Shown: positions 32,521 to 44,764 of the stretch, in pieces
Layout of the letters: every line of letters starts with the position of its first letter
How positions within the stretch are numbered: the stretch's first letter is position 1
Source of the DNA: Cymodocea nodosa
Taxonomy: Eukaryota; Streptophyta; Magnoliopsida; Alismatales; Cymodoceaceae
Length of the DNA stretch: 64,000 nt
Assembly: GCA_036874045.1 (NCBI GenBank)
Contig: CM072336.1
Location: forward strand, 6,786,501-6,850,500
Direction: 5' to 3'
Made by a program: the position numbers and the translations under genes
Notes under the pieces: generated by a model
Databases searched by the model: none
What the model was told of the DNA's origin: nothing
The model's input: the letters and a program-made list of their open reading frames with translations, nothing else

Positions 32521-33600
32521 TTATATATATTATGTTGCCAGGTTACTTTAATTCTTACCCGAGGTATTAATATTATACATTTAACTAGTCAGCACAGAAG
32601 TTTCCTGTGATTTGGTCAGTGCTCTTGATAATTGCGTAGTAAATAAATTTACAATTTGATTAGTGCTCTTCATGAAACTGATTCTAATCAGTCCATCTTG
32701 AATTCTCTCTTTTGGCATGACAATTTATTTCGATGTGTTTTATCCTCTTTTAAAATATGGGATTCGCAAAAATCTAGAGTGTAACCTTATTATCGTAGAA
32801 AAGTACCATTGAAATCTTTGGTGTTATATCTAAATCAGACAAGAGATACATTAGTCAAACAACGTGAAATATATATAGATGTAACCCTTGTTCCATATTT
32901 GACTTCTGGCAATGATCTAATGACAATGTATTACTTTTAGATTTTCAATGAAATCAGAAACTCGCATAAATATTTGGCAAAACCAGTTATGGATCTTCTT
33001 TTTGTTGGGGAACCAATTGAATTGGAATCACAATGATATTTGATATCAAACTTTCTTTCTTTGTCACAGAGAATCCCTTGCCTAGAAGATGTTTACAGAT
33101 ATCTAATCACTCAATGCATAGACTCATGATATTTAATGAAAGGTGTGTTCATATAGATTCGATGTTGATTGACAATAATAAAACATTTAAGCATTGTACT
33201 AAGATAAATAAATTTTTCAACATGTCCCCTACATTTAGCTCAGTGTTATAGAACTTAATCTTCACGATATTTAACTCTCTATTCTTGTATGTTAATCTTA
33301 AAGCCTAGCGATCTAATTTCTCTAAAGAGTTTCATGACGTACTTTTGTTGAGATATTTTTATGCCCTTTTATGAAGCAGCTAACTTCAACCCAAAAGTAC
33401 TTCAAGTTTCCCAAATATTTAATTAAGAAACTAGCTTAAAGGAATTTCCTAAGTCTATTTGTGATAAACTAAATATAATATAATTAACTATTATTTAACC
33501 ATTAATATTATATATTTTTTCATTCTAAACAGGTGACAACTAAGCGATTTCATTAATCCTCTTAGATAATTAGCACATACTTTAATGAGATTGTCAATAT
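32521..33600. other. Distal upstream flank of copy E
   Basis: The text matches 40130-40566 (copy F) and, inverted, 4690-4080 (copy A). It carries an additional segment of about 318 bp (32781-33098) absent from both. No domain is recognised in any frame. After about 33440 the similarity ends and AT-rich DNA leads to the Harbinger remnant. Confidence 0.5.
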
Positions 33601-34280
33601 TATAATCAACATCAAGTAGAAATCAAAATGATTATTATATTATTGTGTCTTCTAATTCATTGCTAGTATTTTTAATGAAATTGACATTATATTATTTTTT
33701 AAGATTGCATTGGTACTATCGATGACATACATGTCAATATCACCATTTATGAAGAATAAAATGTTAAATTCAAAAATCTAAAAGGAGACTTGTTTCAAAA
33801 TATATTAGTAACGTGTAATTTTGATATGAAGATCTCATATGTTTTTGCAAAATGAGAAGAATCAATTGTAGATGCACGAATATTACAAGATGTTACTTTT
33901 CGTCGACATAGGTTGAAAGTCCTATATGGTACGTTATTAATTATGTTTGCATTATTTTTAGTTTTTAATATAAAACTAAATGTAGTATATTTTGTGTAGT
34001 TAAGTATCATTTGGTTGTTGCAAGATTCCTAAATTACCTTGAATTTATTTCTTTATATCGAGATGTACAATATCATTTATTAGAATATAATTAGAATCAA
34101 CATCCAAATAATGTAGTCAATAACTTTAATTATAGACATTCACAACTAAGTAATGTATTTGAATGTACATTTGAGGTAATTAAGCATCATTTTGTCATTT
34201 TAAAAGAATACATGCCATATCCGTTTGAAACATAAGTGAAGATAATTTTAACATATTTTTTCCTACACAATTTTATTAGA
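33601..34280 (+). pseudogene. PIF/Harbinger-type DDE transposase remnant (between copies E and F)
   Basis: From 33706 the frame reads CIGTIDDIHVNI, then FKNLKGDLFQNIL, NFDMKISYVFAK, and VDARILQDVTFRRHRLKVL, with the first two catalytic Asp positions visible. It resumes near 34121 with FNYRHSQLSNVFECTF, then EVIKHHFVILKEYMPYPF and VKIILTYFFLHNFIRR, the block of the third acidic residue and the LHNFI motif. Stops remain at several places, one replacing a Lys before DCIG. It is better preserved than the copy at 22683-23275, and a Myb/SANT-like partner gene lies 1.9 kb downstream. Confidence 0.75.
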
Positions 34281-36209
34281 AGAGTGGATTTTATCAGCGA
34301 TTTTTGCTCATCATTGGTTGCTCATTCGATGCCCTCCAACTTCTTCCACTTGCAACTTCTGCCCAACTTCTGCCTGCTCCTCCACTTCTACAGGCGATCA
34401 ACGTTGCTCGATGATCCCTTTGCTTGCTACTTCCATTTGACACCCTACGACACTTGTGACTTCCTTCACTTCTTCCCTTCTACATGCGATCTACACAATC
34501 AAAGGTTCTATAGGAACTTATCTCTATTTATTTCAGTTCATATTAACTACTGTTTGTGGTGGTTTAATGTGTTTATTACTATTTATTGATGTGATTCATA
34601 AGGTAATCAACAAGGAAACCATTTTTCATTGTCTTTATTCATTCTATAAACTAAGGTTATGATTTTAGAATTTTCAGATTATAAGATGTTCCTATTTTTA
34701 CTTCTTTGTAGCTATAGTCTATTTGATCATATGATTGTCTTATTTTGTCATAACTTACTAAATCTTGCATGTAATTTTGATGTGCATTATCAATATTGCA
34801 ACATAAATTTATTACTATTTATTGATGTGATTTGTAAGGTAATTTTGCTTGGCATAGGAAATCAACAAGGAAATCATTTTTGTCTTTATTCATTCTATAA
34901 ACTAGGGTTATGATTTCAGAATTTTCATATTATAAGATGTTCCTGTTTTGATTTCTTTGTAGCTATAGTTTATTTGATCCTATGATTGTGTTATTTTGTC
35001 ATTTATTATAGTTTATTGATATGATATTCTTCTCTATAGTATGGTTTTAAAAGATGATGACTTACAATTCTTTCTCTATTTTTCAAACTTGTCTTTGTTT
35101 TGCTTTCATTTTCTATAATTGAGTAGATTGACAAAATATGTTATGTTTTTGCAAATTCCATAATCTTTTGTGGGAATAACCTCCAGTTTCAAATAGGCAT
35201 GTTCTTAAAAAGTTGCAATTTATTAGCTTGAGTCTTTGCTAATAGTTTTATCATTAATTTCTTTGAGATGCTTGTAATCAATTTTCCTTCCTTGTGTTGT
35301 GTGAATTTCTAATGAAGTTTTTTAGTATGAATTTCTTTGAGATGAAGTCTTACAAATTCATTTTAATTGTTGTATCAACGTCATTTTAAATCTACATGCA
35401 CCTTTGTGGATTCCTTTTGTTTTTCAGTTCTTTTATCTAGTTTCCAGGTGTACTAAATATATCCTTGCAGCTTACACCTTAACATCCATAAGTTGATATG
35501 AATCCTTGCCAATTCATTTCTCTTTAAGCATTTATTATTTGTTTTCAATGAAATAACATGTGTCCTTGTGGATTCACTTTGTTTCAGTAAATTTAAGTTT
35601 TGTTTTCTGAGATTTTCATGTATCCTTGCAAATCTCTTTTACTTAGACATTTATCACATGCTTTGTATTTGTTGCTTGATTTGCTTTTTTTTAAGTCCTA
35701 ATCACGATAGAGGAATTTTCAAGATGCATTTGTTTGCATTTTGTGGTTTTGAAGTTTTTATTTCTTGTTTGTGGTCATGTATGAAGCTTCAATACTTGCT
35801 TATCATGACATTATCTTTAGTCATTACACATATTCAAGATGTATTCCTTTAAACTACATGACATTTAATTTTATTTTATCCAACTAGTTTGATAATTACA
35901 ATGGTTATTTACATGAAAATGGACTCAATATCGATTTATTTTTAATTTATACCTTTTCAAACTCCATTTTGTATGTTGTAAGTGCTTGTATATTTACCTC
36001 TTTTTTAAATGGAAATGGATCACCATTTAAGTTCTTACCATTGTCGCTTTGTTTATAATGTGAATGACTAATTTGTTTATATATGAAAACATTACTTGTT
36101 TATCATGTAGAAATTATTATAAATGATATATTGTCTCCCTACTAGGTTTATGTATTTGCATGAAAATATTTTTTGTTAGCCTTTATTAATATTTGTTCTC
36201 ATGTAGTAA
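34281..36209. other. Interior of the Harbinger-type remnant; direct repeat
   Basis: Between the two coding remnants lies AT-rich DNA. A pyrimidine-rich stretch with some GC is at 34300-34500. A direct repeat of about 190 bp is seen at 34573-34760 and 34809-35010 (offset 236). Frames here are short, Phe/Leu-rich and unsupported. Confidence 0.4.
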
Positions 36210-37245
36210 ATGACTACTCCTAATAGAGGAAGAGGTAACGGAGGACGAAGTTATATAACTTAGAATACTGATGCAGATACATTCTTTTTAGATATTTTGT
36301 TAGAATTATTAAATAAGGGAAACAAAAAAACTCAAGATGGAAAGATAAAAGGGAGCACTTGGAATGAAGTAGTTGAAAAATACAATAATAGAAGAAATGC
36401 ATGTATTACAAAGAAGAATGTGGAAAGTCACCTAAAGATATGAAGAGAAATATATTGTAACTACTCTAAAATTGCAAATCAGAGTGGATGGGGATGAAAT
36501 TTCATATAAAGATATACTGACATAGATGAAGAGATATGGAAGGAGTTTATTAAGATTTAATTTCTACTTACAAACTTTAAGATTATTAGTTTATGTAATA
36601 TAATTTTTTTAATATATATTGTAATTTTTTACAAGCACATCCAAAGTGTGAAAGCTGCAAGGGAAAATCATGTTTGATTTATGATCAATTGCAATTAATT
36701 TTTGAAGGTACTATGGTTACTAGAAATATGTCTAAATAGGTAGAAGAGGTAGATGTTGTACCAAACACTTAAGTTCCAAATATATTTCTTCTAGACATTA
36801 CACAAGATTGAATGGACATAGATTCTGATATACGTCCTAGTTCAGAAGGAAGTACATAGGTTCCATTGGAGCGAAGAAAAAAAGGGAAACGAGCACGTCC
36901 TCATGCAGAATCTCAACAAACGATAGCAGAATGTATGAGAGATGCATCACAAGCTTTTCTTATTGTGTGAAAAATATAATGTTAATGATGAAGTATGTAA
37001 TGAACAAATGAGAGAGATGGTTGAGATACAAAGGTAAATAGTCACATGTAAGAAGAAGTCTCAGTTTTCTTTAGATGAAGCCATTGCAGTACTATTTTAG
37101 ATTGAAGATCTATTTATGACTAATCGATTTAATACTACTGAATTATTCTAGAAGAAAGATTTTAGTAAAATATTTTTGTCAATTTCAAAAGAAATACGAC
37201 AAACATGGTTAAAGTTTCAATTAGAAAAAATAGAGGACTAAAGAT
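36210..37245 (+). pseudogene. Myb/SANT-like DNA-binding protein remnant (Harbinger ORF1-like)
   Basis: From ATG 36210 the frame reads MTTPNRGRGNGG, then (after a stop where a Trp is expected) NTDADTFFLDILLEL, then STWNEVVEKYNNR, NVESHLK and, after another stop, NYSKIANQSGWG. This is the plant Myb/SANT-like domain found in Harbinger ORF1 proteins. A probable intron follows DEEIWKEFIK, with an acceptor before 36629, and the next exon continues HPKCESCKGKSC, LIYDQLQLIFEG and later RRKKGKRARPHAESQ and SLDEAIAVLF. Nearly all lesions are single-base stops in an otherwise continuous frame, so inactivation may be fairly recent. It probably formed one transposon with the transposase remnant upstream. 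Confidence 0.65.
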
Positions 37246-38229
37246 TGTTTAAATTTTTTTTTTTGTATTAGATGTTTGATGTAAATACCTTTTGTTTGGA
37301 CTTTAAATATGGAATGATAATGTAAGTACTTTTTGTTTGGACTTTAAATATAGAATGATAATGTCGTATGTTTGTTTATCATATTTCATATGATAATGTC
37401 ATATGTATGTTTAGACTTTTTGTTTGTGGAAACGTTTCATGTAGTATGTTCATTTCTAGATAACCTTGTAATATGTTTGAAATTATAGTTGACGTCCTCT
37501 TTTGCTCTATATTATTTTGGAAGAATTGTTTAATATTATTTAGCATTATAATATTTGAATTGAGATGTATTTGTACTTTTTGAATATTATTTGTAAAATT
37601 TGAATTTGATTGTTTATATTTTTGAACAAATGTATCTTTCTTTTATTATTATTATTGATTGATTTCTTTATTTTCATCGTTTCCTTTCTATCATGTACTA
37701 AACTTTTCTTACAATTTTCGTTAGAACCTTTCCTTGTCTATTAAACTTTAATTAGAATTTTTCTTTTATTTTCTGTTAGAATTTCTTATTATTCTTTTTA
37801 TATCAGAATTTTATATTTTTTTTGTCAGAATTTTTCATTATACACTAACGGAAAACTCCTATCGTTTCATTTTTCAATGGTAAATGTACATAAATAGACC
37901 TTTGAAATATAAATTCAGCCATGGCCATGAGAGAGAGGATGTATCCGAATGTAGTGTCATGCATTACACGAGGAGACATGGGAAATTTTGATTTCTTTGG
38001 TAAAAATTAAAGTAGTTGTATTTGATATTACGATAGATATGCATTATGTCGTTAGAACTGTCTTAATTAACACGTTCTTTTTTTCTTCTCATTTATGTAT
38101 ATTTTTTATCTCATTAAATTAATACCATTTGCTTTTTCATCTTTGTTTGCGGAATGCAATTGTGAATGATATTTGTAAATGTGAATTTGCATGTCAATGC
38201 TTGTGAACATGAATGCAGATGAAATGATA
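37246..38229. other. AT-rich intergenic DNA
   Basis: Two adjacent copies of about 41 bp ('cttttgtttggactttaaat') lie at 37281-37365. At about 37720-37830 'gttagaattttt' recurs. No gene is recognised. Confidence 0.4.
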
Positions 38230-39169
38230 AATGAAAATGTGAATTGTCGAAAAGTGAATATGAAGCTTTTGAATGAAATTATAAATGTATTTTTTGTATG
38301 ACATGTGAATATGGTAGCGAATTATATAACAAATTTTCGTTATTGAATTTTGTTTGTTTGTAGGGATTTTCCATAGGGACCATATATTTTTTGTCCATAA
38401 TTTTACGACTTAGACGAGGAAAAGGTGAGAGATAGCCGAAGGAATTATTTCTAAACTTGTTCAGTAAAGACGAGAGAATTTCTTTCACCTATTCTTCGAC
38501 TTAATTTGATCAGGACAAGGGAGATAATTTTAATAATTTTGGGACCTTAGCACACTTGGCAGTGCGACCTGGCCGTCCGCCAGTCTATCCGACCGTGAGC
38601 CCGTCGAAGACCTCACACGGAACCTACCGGTGGTAGGCCTAGGGCAGTGTTTTTTGCAGAACTGCCAACACCCGTCGTAGGCCCCTTTTCCTTCCTCTTC
38701 GTCGCAGTAACTATTGGTGTCCCTCGTCGCTCTGTCGTTCCCCTTGTTATACCCGGCACCGGAGCGGATCGCGGGACGATGAGCGGAGAACGTGGAGAAT
38801 GTCCGTGAGGGACGCGGTGGTGCGAAGGAACGTGGCGTGCTTGGACGCGGTCGCGAAGGTATTTCGGGATATCAAAATATTATTTTCCTCTCTACCAGTC
38901 AACCGTAGTTTTTCTGCTACAAAATATGTCTTTTCTTGTTATTACTTCTTAGACATTTGAAACCTAAGCATATCTGACAATTTAGTATAGATTTTTTTCA
39001 ATATAAGTGCAAGGAAACAATGTTTTGTAACATGCGGACAACTTCGTTAATATAACGCTTGCAGAAATGCATAAGAACAAGTTACTGAAGCTCTCAGCTT
39101 CTCTTATTCGAGATCGAGATATACACGTATGTGTTTGGATACATAAGTAGGGCCAACGTCATTGAAATT
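38230..39169 (-). other. 3' flank of GRP copy F with GC-rich block
   Basis: The segment 38267-39169 is nearly identical to 59655-60559 left of copy J. The GC-rich block is at about 38545-38870, and an inverted version flanks copy A. A 69-75-codon minus-strand frame at 38279-38488 and 59651-59878 is preserved only because the DNA is; no domain is recognised. The last 200 bases are the short-type 3' UTR region. Confidence 0.5.
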
Positions 39170-39247
39170 TTAAAATCCTCCTCCTCCTCCCCCGCCACCA
39201 CCACCTCCTCCTCCCCCGCCACCACCACCTCCTCCACCACCACCGCC

Positions 39248-39279
<32 letters not shown>

Positions 39280-39457
39280 CACTTCCACTACTACCACCTC
39301 CTCCAACAGAGCCACTTCCGCCTCCTCCAATTCCAATGCCCACGCCAACACCCACACCTCCGCCCAATCCAATGCCAGTCAGCACCCTTGCGGAAGTGAG
39401 ACTACTCAGACAAATGAGAAGAACGAAGAGGAGACCCCCATGTCTAAGGGAAGCCAT
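39170..39457 (-). CDS. Secreted glycine-rich protein, short type (copy F)
   Basis: The gene encodes 95 aa. Residues 1-59 are the same as copy A (signal peptide, RVLTGIGLGGG, GVGIGIGG, SSGS), followed by about 35 Gly and a terminal Phe. Upstream and downstream DNA are inverted copies of the copy A locus, so A and F are very recent duplicates differing mainly in poly-Gly length. The TATA box and conserved ATG support the start. An extracellular structural role is inferred from the family type. Confidence 0.85.
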
Positions 39458-40125
39458 TGCCTCTGAATAATCTACTGACCGATGGAATGCTGCTAATTAA
39501 TTTCCTGATGGGCAGGAGAGGAGGTGTGGAGGTCTCTATTTATAGGCCTTAAATTTGCGTGGCTCGACGTCGCTATCCATTAATTCTTCCTTCGTGACAT
39601 TCTTGCTTGCATTTTTTCTTCTTCGATGTACTTGCTACACTTGATAAATTATATTAGTCAATGCTAATTTATTTAATTATATGACTATTTTTTTTCCCTA
39701 GCTCGCATATATATGTACTAATTATTTGCCCACCACGTTGCTTTAAAAATATAAACGCGTTGTTGCAATATAAGATTAAAATTGTGAGAGGAAGAGGACA
39801 AGACAGTGTCGGCAGAAAATGATGTGAGTAAGATGGTGAAAATTTTTATATTGTTATCTTCCAAGGGGATCGAGAAAAACACCCATGCGACGCGTCTCAT
39901 GATCAGGACGGTCGTCTGGCGGATTGACATCTAAAGAAACGAACAAACATACCGACGCGCGTACCTGCTTGGATTACCACTTCAAATTCAAGTCGCACTT
40001 GCATTTTGTGATCGAGACGTGCGCCATCTATGCTACCACATGCATACAGATGGATATTTATGCAAATTAACGCGCAGGATCAAATACACACTTGACGGGA
40101 CTGCTATTATATATATTATGTTGCC
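39458..40125 (-). promoter_or_regulatory. Promoter and 5' UTR of GRP copy F
   Basis: TATTTATA is at 39537-39544, 80 bp before the ATG. CCACGTT at 39733-39739 takes the G-box position. ACGCGT lies near 39755 and 39890, with the 'ctggcggattgacatct' block near 39916. It is nearly identical to the copy A promoter in inverted orientation. Confidence 0.7.
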
Positions 40126-41650
40126 AGGTTAGTTTAATTCTTACCTTAGGTATTAATTTTATACATTTACCTAGCCAGCACAGAAGTTTCCTGTGATTTG
40201 GTCAGTGCTCTTGATAATTGCGTAGTAAATAAATTTACAATTTGATTAGTGCTCTTCATGAAACTGATTCTAATTAGCCCATCTTGAATTCTCTCTTATG
40301 GCATGACAATTTATTTCGATGTGTTTTATCCTCTTTTAAAATAGGGGATTCACAAAAATCTACATATCTAATCACTCAATGCATAGACTCATGATATTTA
40401 ATGAAAGGTGTGTTCATATAGATTCGAAGTTGAATGACAATAATAAAACATTTAAGCATTGTAGTAAGATAAATAAATTTTTCAACATGTCCCCTACATT
40501 TAGCTCAGTGTTATAGAACTTAATCTTCACGATATTTAACTCTCTATTCTTGTATGTTAACCTTAAAAAGGATATTAACTTTGAATGCCTATAACCAACA
40601 TTGATTGAGGTAATGGAAAACTTATGAAATCAATTTCTTGAAACTTGTTTAAGACTACAGAGGAGTTTATTAATCTAACAAAGTAGGAAGAGAACGAAAC
40701 TTTTCTGGAAATGTTAGCAAATTTGGCTTCCATATCTGTTGGGATTGTATTTTCTCTGGTTCTTTGATTTGGTCAACGTACGTATATATAAAAGCTTGGA
40801 GATGAAAACACTAGTACTTGGTCTGGTGTATGGGTAGGCAAATCTTTGTACTTTATGGATTATATCTTAACTTTGATTAATTGGGAAGTTTCGTAATACC
40901 GCTGTACTTATTTTTTAAATATTAACGAATAAGGAATTAATTTTAGAAACATCTAATGGTATTCTCGTAAATTACAGGTAATATGCCCACGGATTTGAGC
41001 AGCAGACCCAGACCGCGCGTGGTTTCTTACAATGTGAATGGGACACGTGACAACTAAGCTTACTCGAAGTCCACAAGGACAAGATTGACGTCTTGGATTC
41101 ATGTTATCGCGAGTGGTTCATGACATTTGCTGCCGAACTAAGCGTCAGATAAGTCCACCTTCCCTTCATTTTCGTTTGATAAATATGTATCGTCGGATAT
41201 GCGTTGTGTCAATTATTGGTACACGTTCTTGCTTGTTGCAACACACACACACAGAAACACATACACACGCACGCACGCACGCACAGATATAGATGTATAT
41301 ATGGTAGGTACAATTACAGGAGCACAGCTTCAACACGTTATCATATATTTTCCTTATATTTATAGTTCATCATGCACATATCTAATTGTATTAAATATAA
41401 TACGAGGGAGTAATTAAATTAATCAACTATTTACAAGTTACTAATACCATAAGCAATTTGTCAATCTGTTTTGTTTTCTTTTTAATATTTATAATTCATT
41501 TCATTATGTTTTTATCTTGCAAGTTTATCATCTGGTTAATTAATCGATCTGTTCTTTCGTCTTTCGGTAATAAAAATTATTTTTATTCTAAATTTTGCAA
41601 GTTCATCGTAAAAATAAGATTCTAAAAACTATAGTTTTCTTGAAGAATAA
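40126..41650. other. Distal upstream DNA of copy F with CA-rich microsatellite
   Basis: Up to 40566 the text is the A/E/F conserved flank. Positions 40990-41210 resemble the C and G distal flanks. A CA/CG dinucleotide-rich microsatellite with ACAC and CACG runs lies at about 41239-41287. I recognise no coding sequence; short frames over the microsatellite are spurious. Confidence 0.45.
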
Positions 41651-41651
41651 G

Positions 41652-42011
41652 TGTTTCAACCGAACACCTCAAAAAATCATTATTTATACGTTCTTGGAAC
41701 TGCGCATTTATAATGAGCACAAGCATGAGCACCAGATGATGCCAATAAGCGTTTCCATGCATGCACTCCCATTCTGGATTGATCACAAGAAGCCGTAGGA
41801 AAGCAGAGGTGGGAGGCCCACCAACATCCGGAACCGGTAGAACGGAGGAAGTGAAAAATGATCAAAACCCTCGCATTGCAAAGGCTGAAATAGAGATGAG
41901 ATATATATATATATCTGGTGGTGAGGTCAGATGCTGGTAATTAGATTAAGGCAGGGATAAACGATCTAGAACAAGCCGAGAACGAATGGTCCAGATGTAC
42001 ATAGCTCAACA
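41652..42011 (-). repeat. Probable copia 3' LTR on the minus strand
   Basis: On the minus strand the segment starts TGTTGAGC at 42011, directly after a purine-rich tract (gcgggagag, 42012-42021). It contains a TATA-like element near 41710 and ends with CA at 41652. Length (360 bp) and position downstream of integrase remnants fit a copia LTR. No partner LTR was found on the other side. Confidence 0.45.
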
Positions 42012-42039
42012 CTCTCCCGCAAGTTCGGAGATAGATATC

Positions 42040-42580
42040 TCATGTTCAAAAATCATGGTGTAGAAGGTTGACATGAATTTTAAAATTTTTGGCCACATCT
42101 AACAGTGGTGATGCTTTCTCTCCGTAATGATATTTTGTCATAGTGTAGAAGCATAACTGTGACTATGAGGTACCTCTTGCTTGTCAAGGAAATCTTTTGT
42201 TTCCTTGGGCATGAACTCACCCCATTATCATTTTGAAGTTCCTAATATTTACTTCAGATTGTGTCACAATAACATAAGCAAAAAATTTCTCAGGCATACA
42301 AGAGTTTCAAACTTTTCTTTCATAAGATTATTCAAGTAAACTTACAATAATCTTCAACCAATGTTTAAAAATAACGTACTCCCATTGAGGAACGTGTACC
42401 GAACCTTTCCTAAATATTAGCATGAATAAGATTAAATCTGTCTACGACATGAATATCACTAGTAAGAAAATGAAGTCTAACCTATTTAACTAAGTTACCA
42501 ACAAGCCCACTACGAAGAAATGAAATCAATCATGAAGGGATGCATAATACCGAAAGATGATCAGAATTATGTTCTAATAA
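42040..42580 (-). pseudogene. Copia integrase remnant (minus strand)
   Basis: Reading leftwards from about 42500, the minus strand gives LIHANI, a block like VEDYCKFT near the usual DDYS motif, and NDNGVSS in the place of the conserved DNGGEF block. Stops and frame changes are frequent, so the assignment rests on order and on the adjoining gag remnant and LTR. Confidence 0.45.
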
Positions 42581-42599
42581 TTGGGGACGTACCTTCGTA

Positions 42600-42900
42600 A
42601 AGCTTATAATTAACATAGGAAAAATCCTATTAACCAAAGGCACTTTTCACTAAAGTATCTCAGTCTCTTGGAGTTTGTACAAATGGTTATCTCCAACACA
42701 TGTTTGTCTAGGTTGGATGTCTTCAATTTGTTTTGGTTGGTTTGGGTCTTGCCGACAACCATGGCCATGGGGTTGATGCCCCAATCAGCAACCCCAACCT
42801 CTCTTAATTTTTCTTCTTCAAAAATGAAGGAGTAGAGTTTGTTGACGGTAGGTAAAGGTGTCATGGATAGAATTTGTCCTCTAATATTGTAATTATCATT
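42600..42900 (-). pseudogene. Copia gag remnant (minus strand)
   Basis: The minus strand is open from 42864 to 42610 and reads MTPLPTVNKLYSFIFEEEKL after a YNIRGQILS-like segment. This matches the 'DPLPSVNKAYSLL..EE' block of plant copia gag. The following protease and the start of integrase are absent, so an internal deletion joined gag to integrase. Confidence 0.6.
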
Positions 42901-44764
42901 TCACCCCATGAGAAGCTAAAACAAATTTTCTTCTTGTTTCTTCTCATGGTAGGTCTTTAGGCCATCGTAAGTGTAGCTAGTTTGGTAGTGAGACTACCAT
43001 ATAGCTCAATCCCACAGGCTCCTAAGTTGAGTGAAGTAGGCAGTGACGTTTTTGTTATTCTAACTAAGCGAGGAAGTGTCCTTTTTAAAGGACCATCAAA
43101 CTGACAAAACAAATCCAATTTCGGGATAGATCAAATCCTTGACTGATCAATGAAGATGATTTAACTCACATTCAAGTAGAGACACTCTTTAAGGAAACTA
43201 AGCAAGACCTAAGTTGTTCAATAGTTAACAAGGACATTATTCCAATAATAATGCAACCTATGAATCACATGGTAGAGGATGAATAACTATTGAGGAATGA
43301 AGTAATTTCGTTGTTTATTACAAAATTATGTTGTTATCATGTATACTTGAAATACAATTTTTAGTAATTAAATTACTGTATTTTTGTTAATCATTGCACC
43401 TATCTTTTTATTTATTTATTTTGAAGGATTGATACGAGAAAGTCATGAGAAAGACATGTCTTTGGAGAATAAAGCGATCATGGTTTGATGGTCTTGTGTG
43501 GCGCTCTATCTTAAACTATGGAAGTCATGTTAGAGGGAGTTCAGAGAATTGTGCCAAATTAATGTTAGGAGGGATGACTTAAAAAATGGAGGCTATCAAT
43601 TCTGCTCTTTGGAAGTAGATGCATGGTTTTGACTCGATGATTTGCAAGAACTAATTTGGTGTTGTTATCGAGAAATTAGTAGAAATTAAATTATCACCAA
43701 TGGTTTTATATCAATCCATTTTCTAATGAGTCATTAAGCTTTGCGAGAACAACTTCAACAAGTTTCACCCTGCTGGAAATGCTTCTACCCTGTTGGAGAA
43801 TTATCCGAGAGTTGTATCCTATAATCATTAGTTTTTGTACTTCCAGGGTATTTAATGGTTTAAAAACACTCTTTTGAGAAAACATTTGGCATGGAGATAT
43901 TAAACTAAAACATTGTTTTTCTTGAGTTATATGACATTATCAGGATACCCAAAATTTCAGTTGCTATAACTACTACACATTCTATTCTTGTGAATAAAGG
44001 CTCAAAGATTCTCCAAAACTCCTATCGTTCTTCTTCTTTTCTTGAGCTTAAGGATATTACAAAAAGAGTTGTCTAAGGAGTTGTGTTGTATTGGCATGAC
44101 TTGTTCAACTTTGGAATTAGGATTACTTGTGTTGTAACTCACATCCTATTTGTGTCGTGCCGATCAACAACACCGTTTGACTAGATTATGTTTCGTCAAA
44201 GTTATACTTTTTGGCATACCAATTTTGGTATTGCAAACTTGAGAAACAGTATATTGTTTATATCAGTAGTATGATTAAAACCAAATAAATCTTGATGATG
44301 ATGGTTTCGATTTGTCATTTTATTTACAAAAGTGAATCGTGTCATGTAGACTTGTGTCCATGAAAGAAAGTGACCTAGCGAGACCTCGAAAATCATGTCA
44401 AGTCGATCAATGGTATAGTTTGATCGTACTAGGTTGGCCTAGGATAGTTGGTCCAGACCTAGCTTACATTTTGTTGACAGCAAAACAAAAAAAAAAGGGC
44501 AACCAGTATGTGGGTTAGCATGACGATTTTGGTTGCCGCCTACAATCGTCTTCCCCATGAATGACCAAGCTGTCAATGAATGAAAATGGCATATTGATCT
44601 TCACTACAGCATGTCAGCATCCACTCTTCACCCCAAATTTGGTGATCGACATGTAAGAAAGTGTTGAAAATTTCTTCGTCAGTATCGTTTCTTCAGCCTT
44701 GTTTTTAGTTATCGTTTAAGCGCATTTGTCATATTTTCTTTGTATGCGTTAAGTGTGTCCCGAT
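42901..44764. other. Unassigned intergenic DNA
   Basis: The expected 5' LTR of the copia remnant was not found. Positions 43990-44070 resemble 17565-17645. Nothing else is recognised; frames up to 64 codons (44202-44396) lack motifs. Confidence 0.35.

Noticed and set aside
40567-41650. Host gene upstream of copy F
   Set aside because: Only short frames over a CA microsatellite and AT-rich DNA; no domain, and similarity to C and G flanks is at DNA level.
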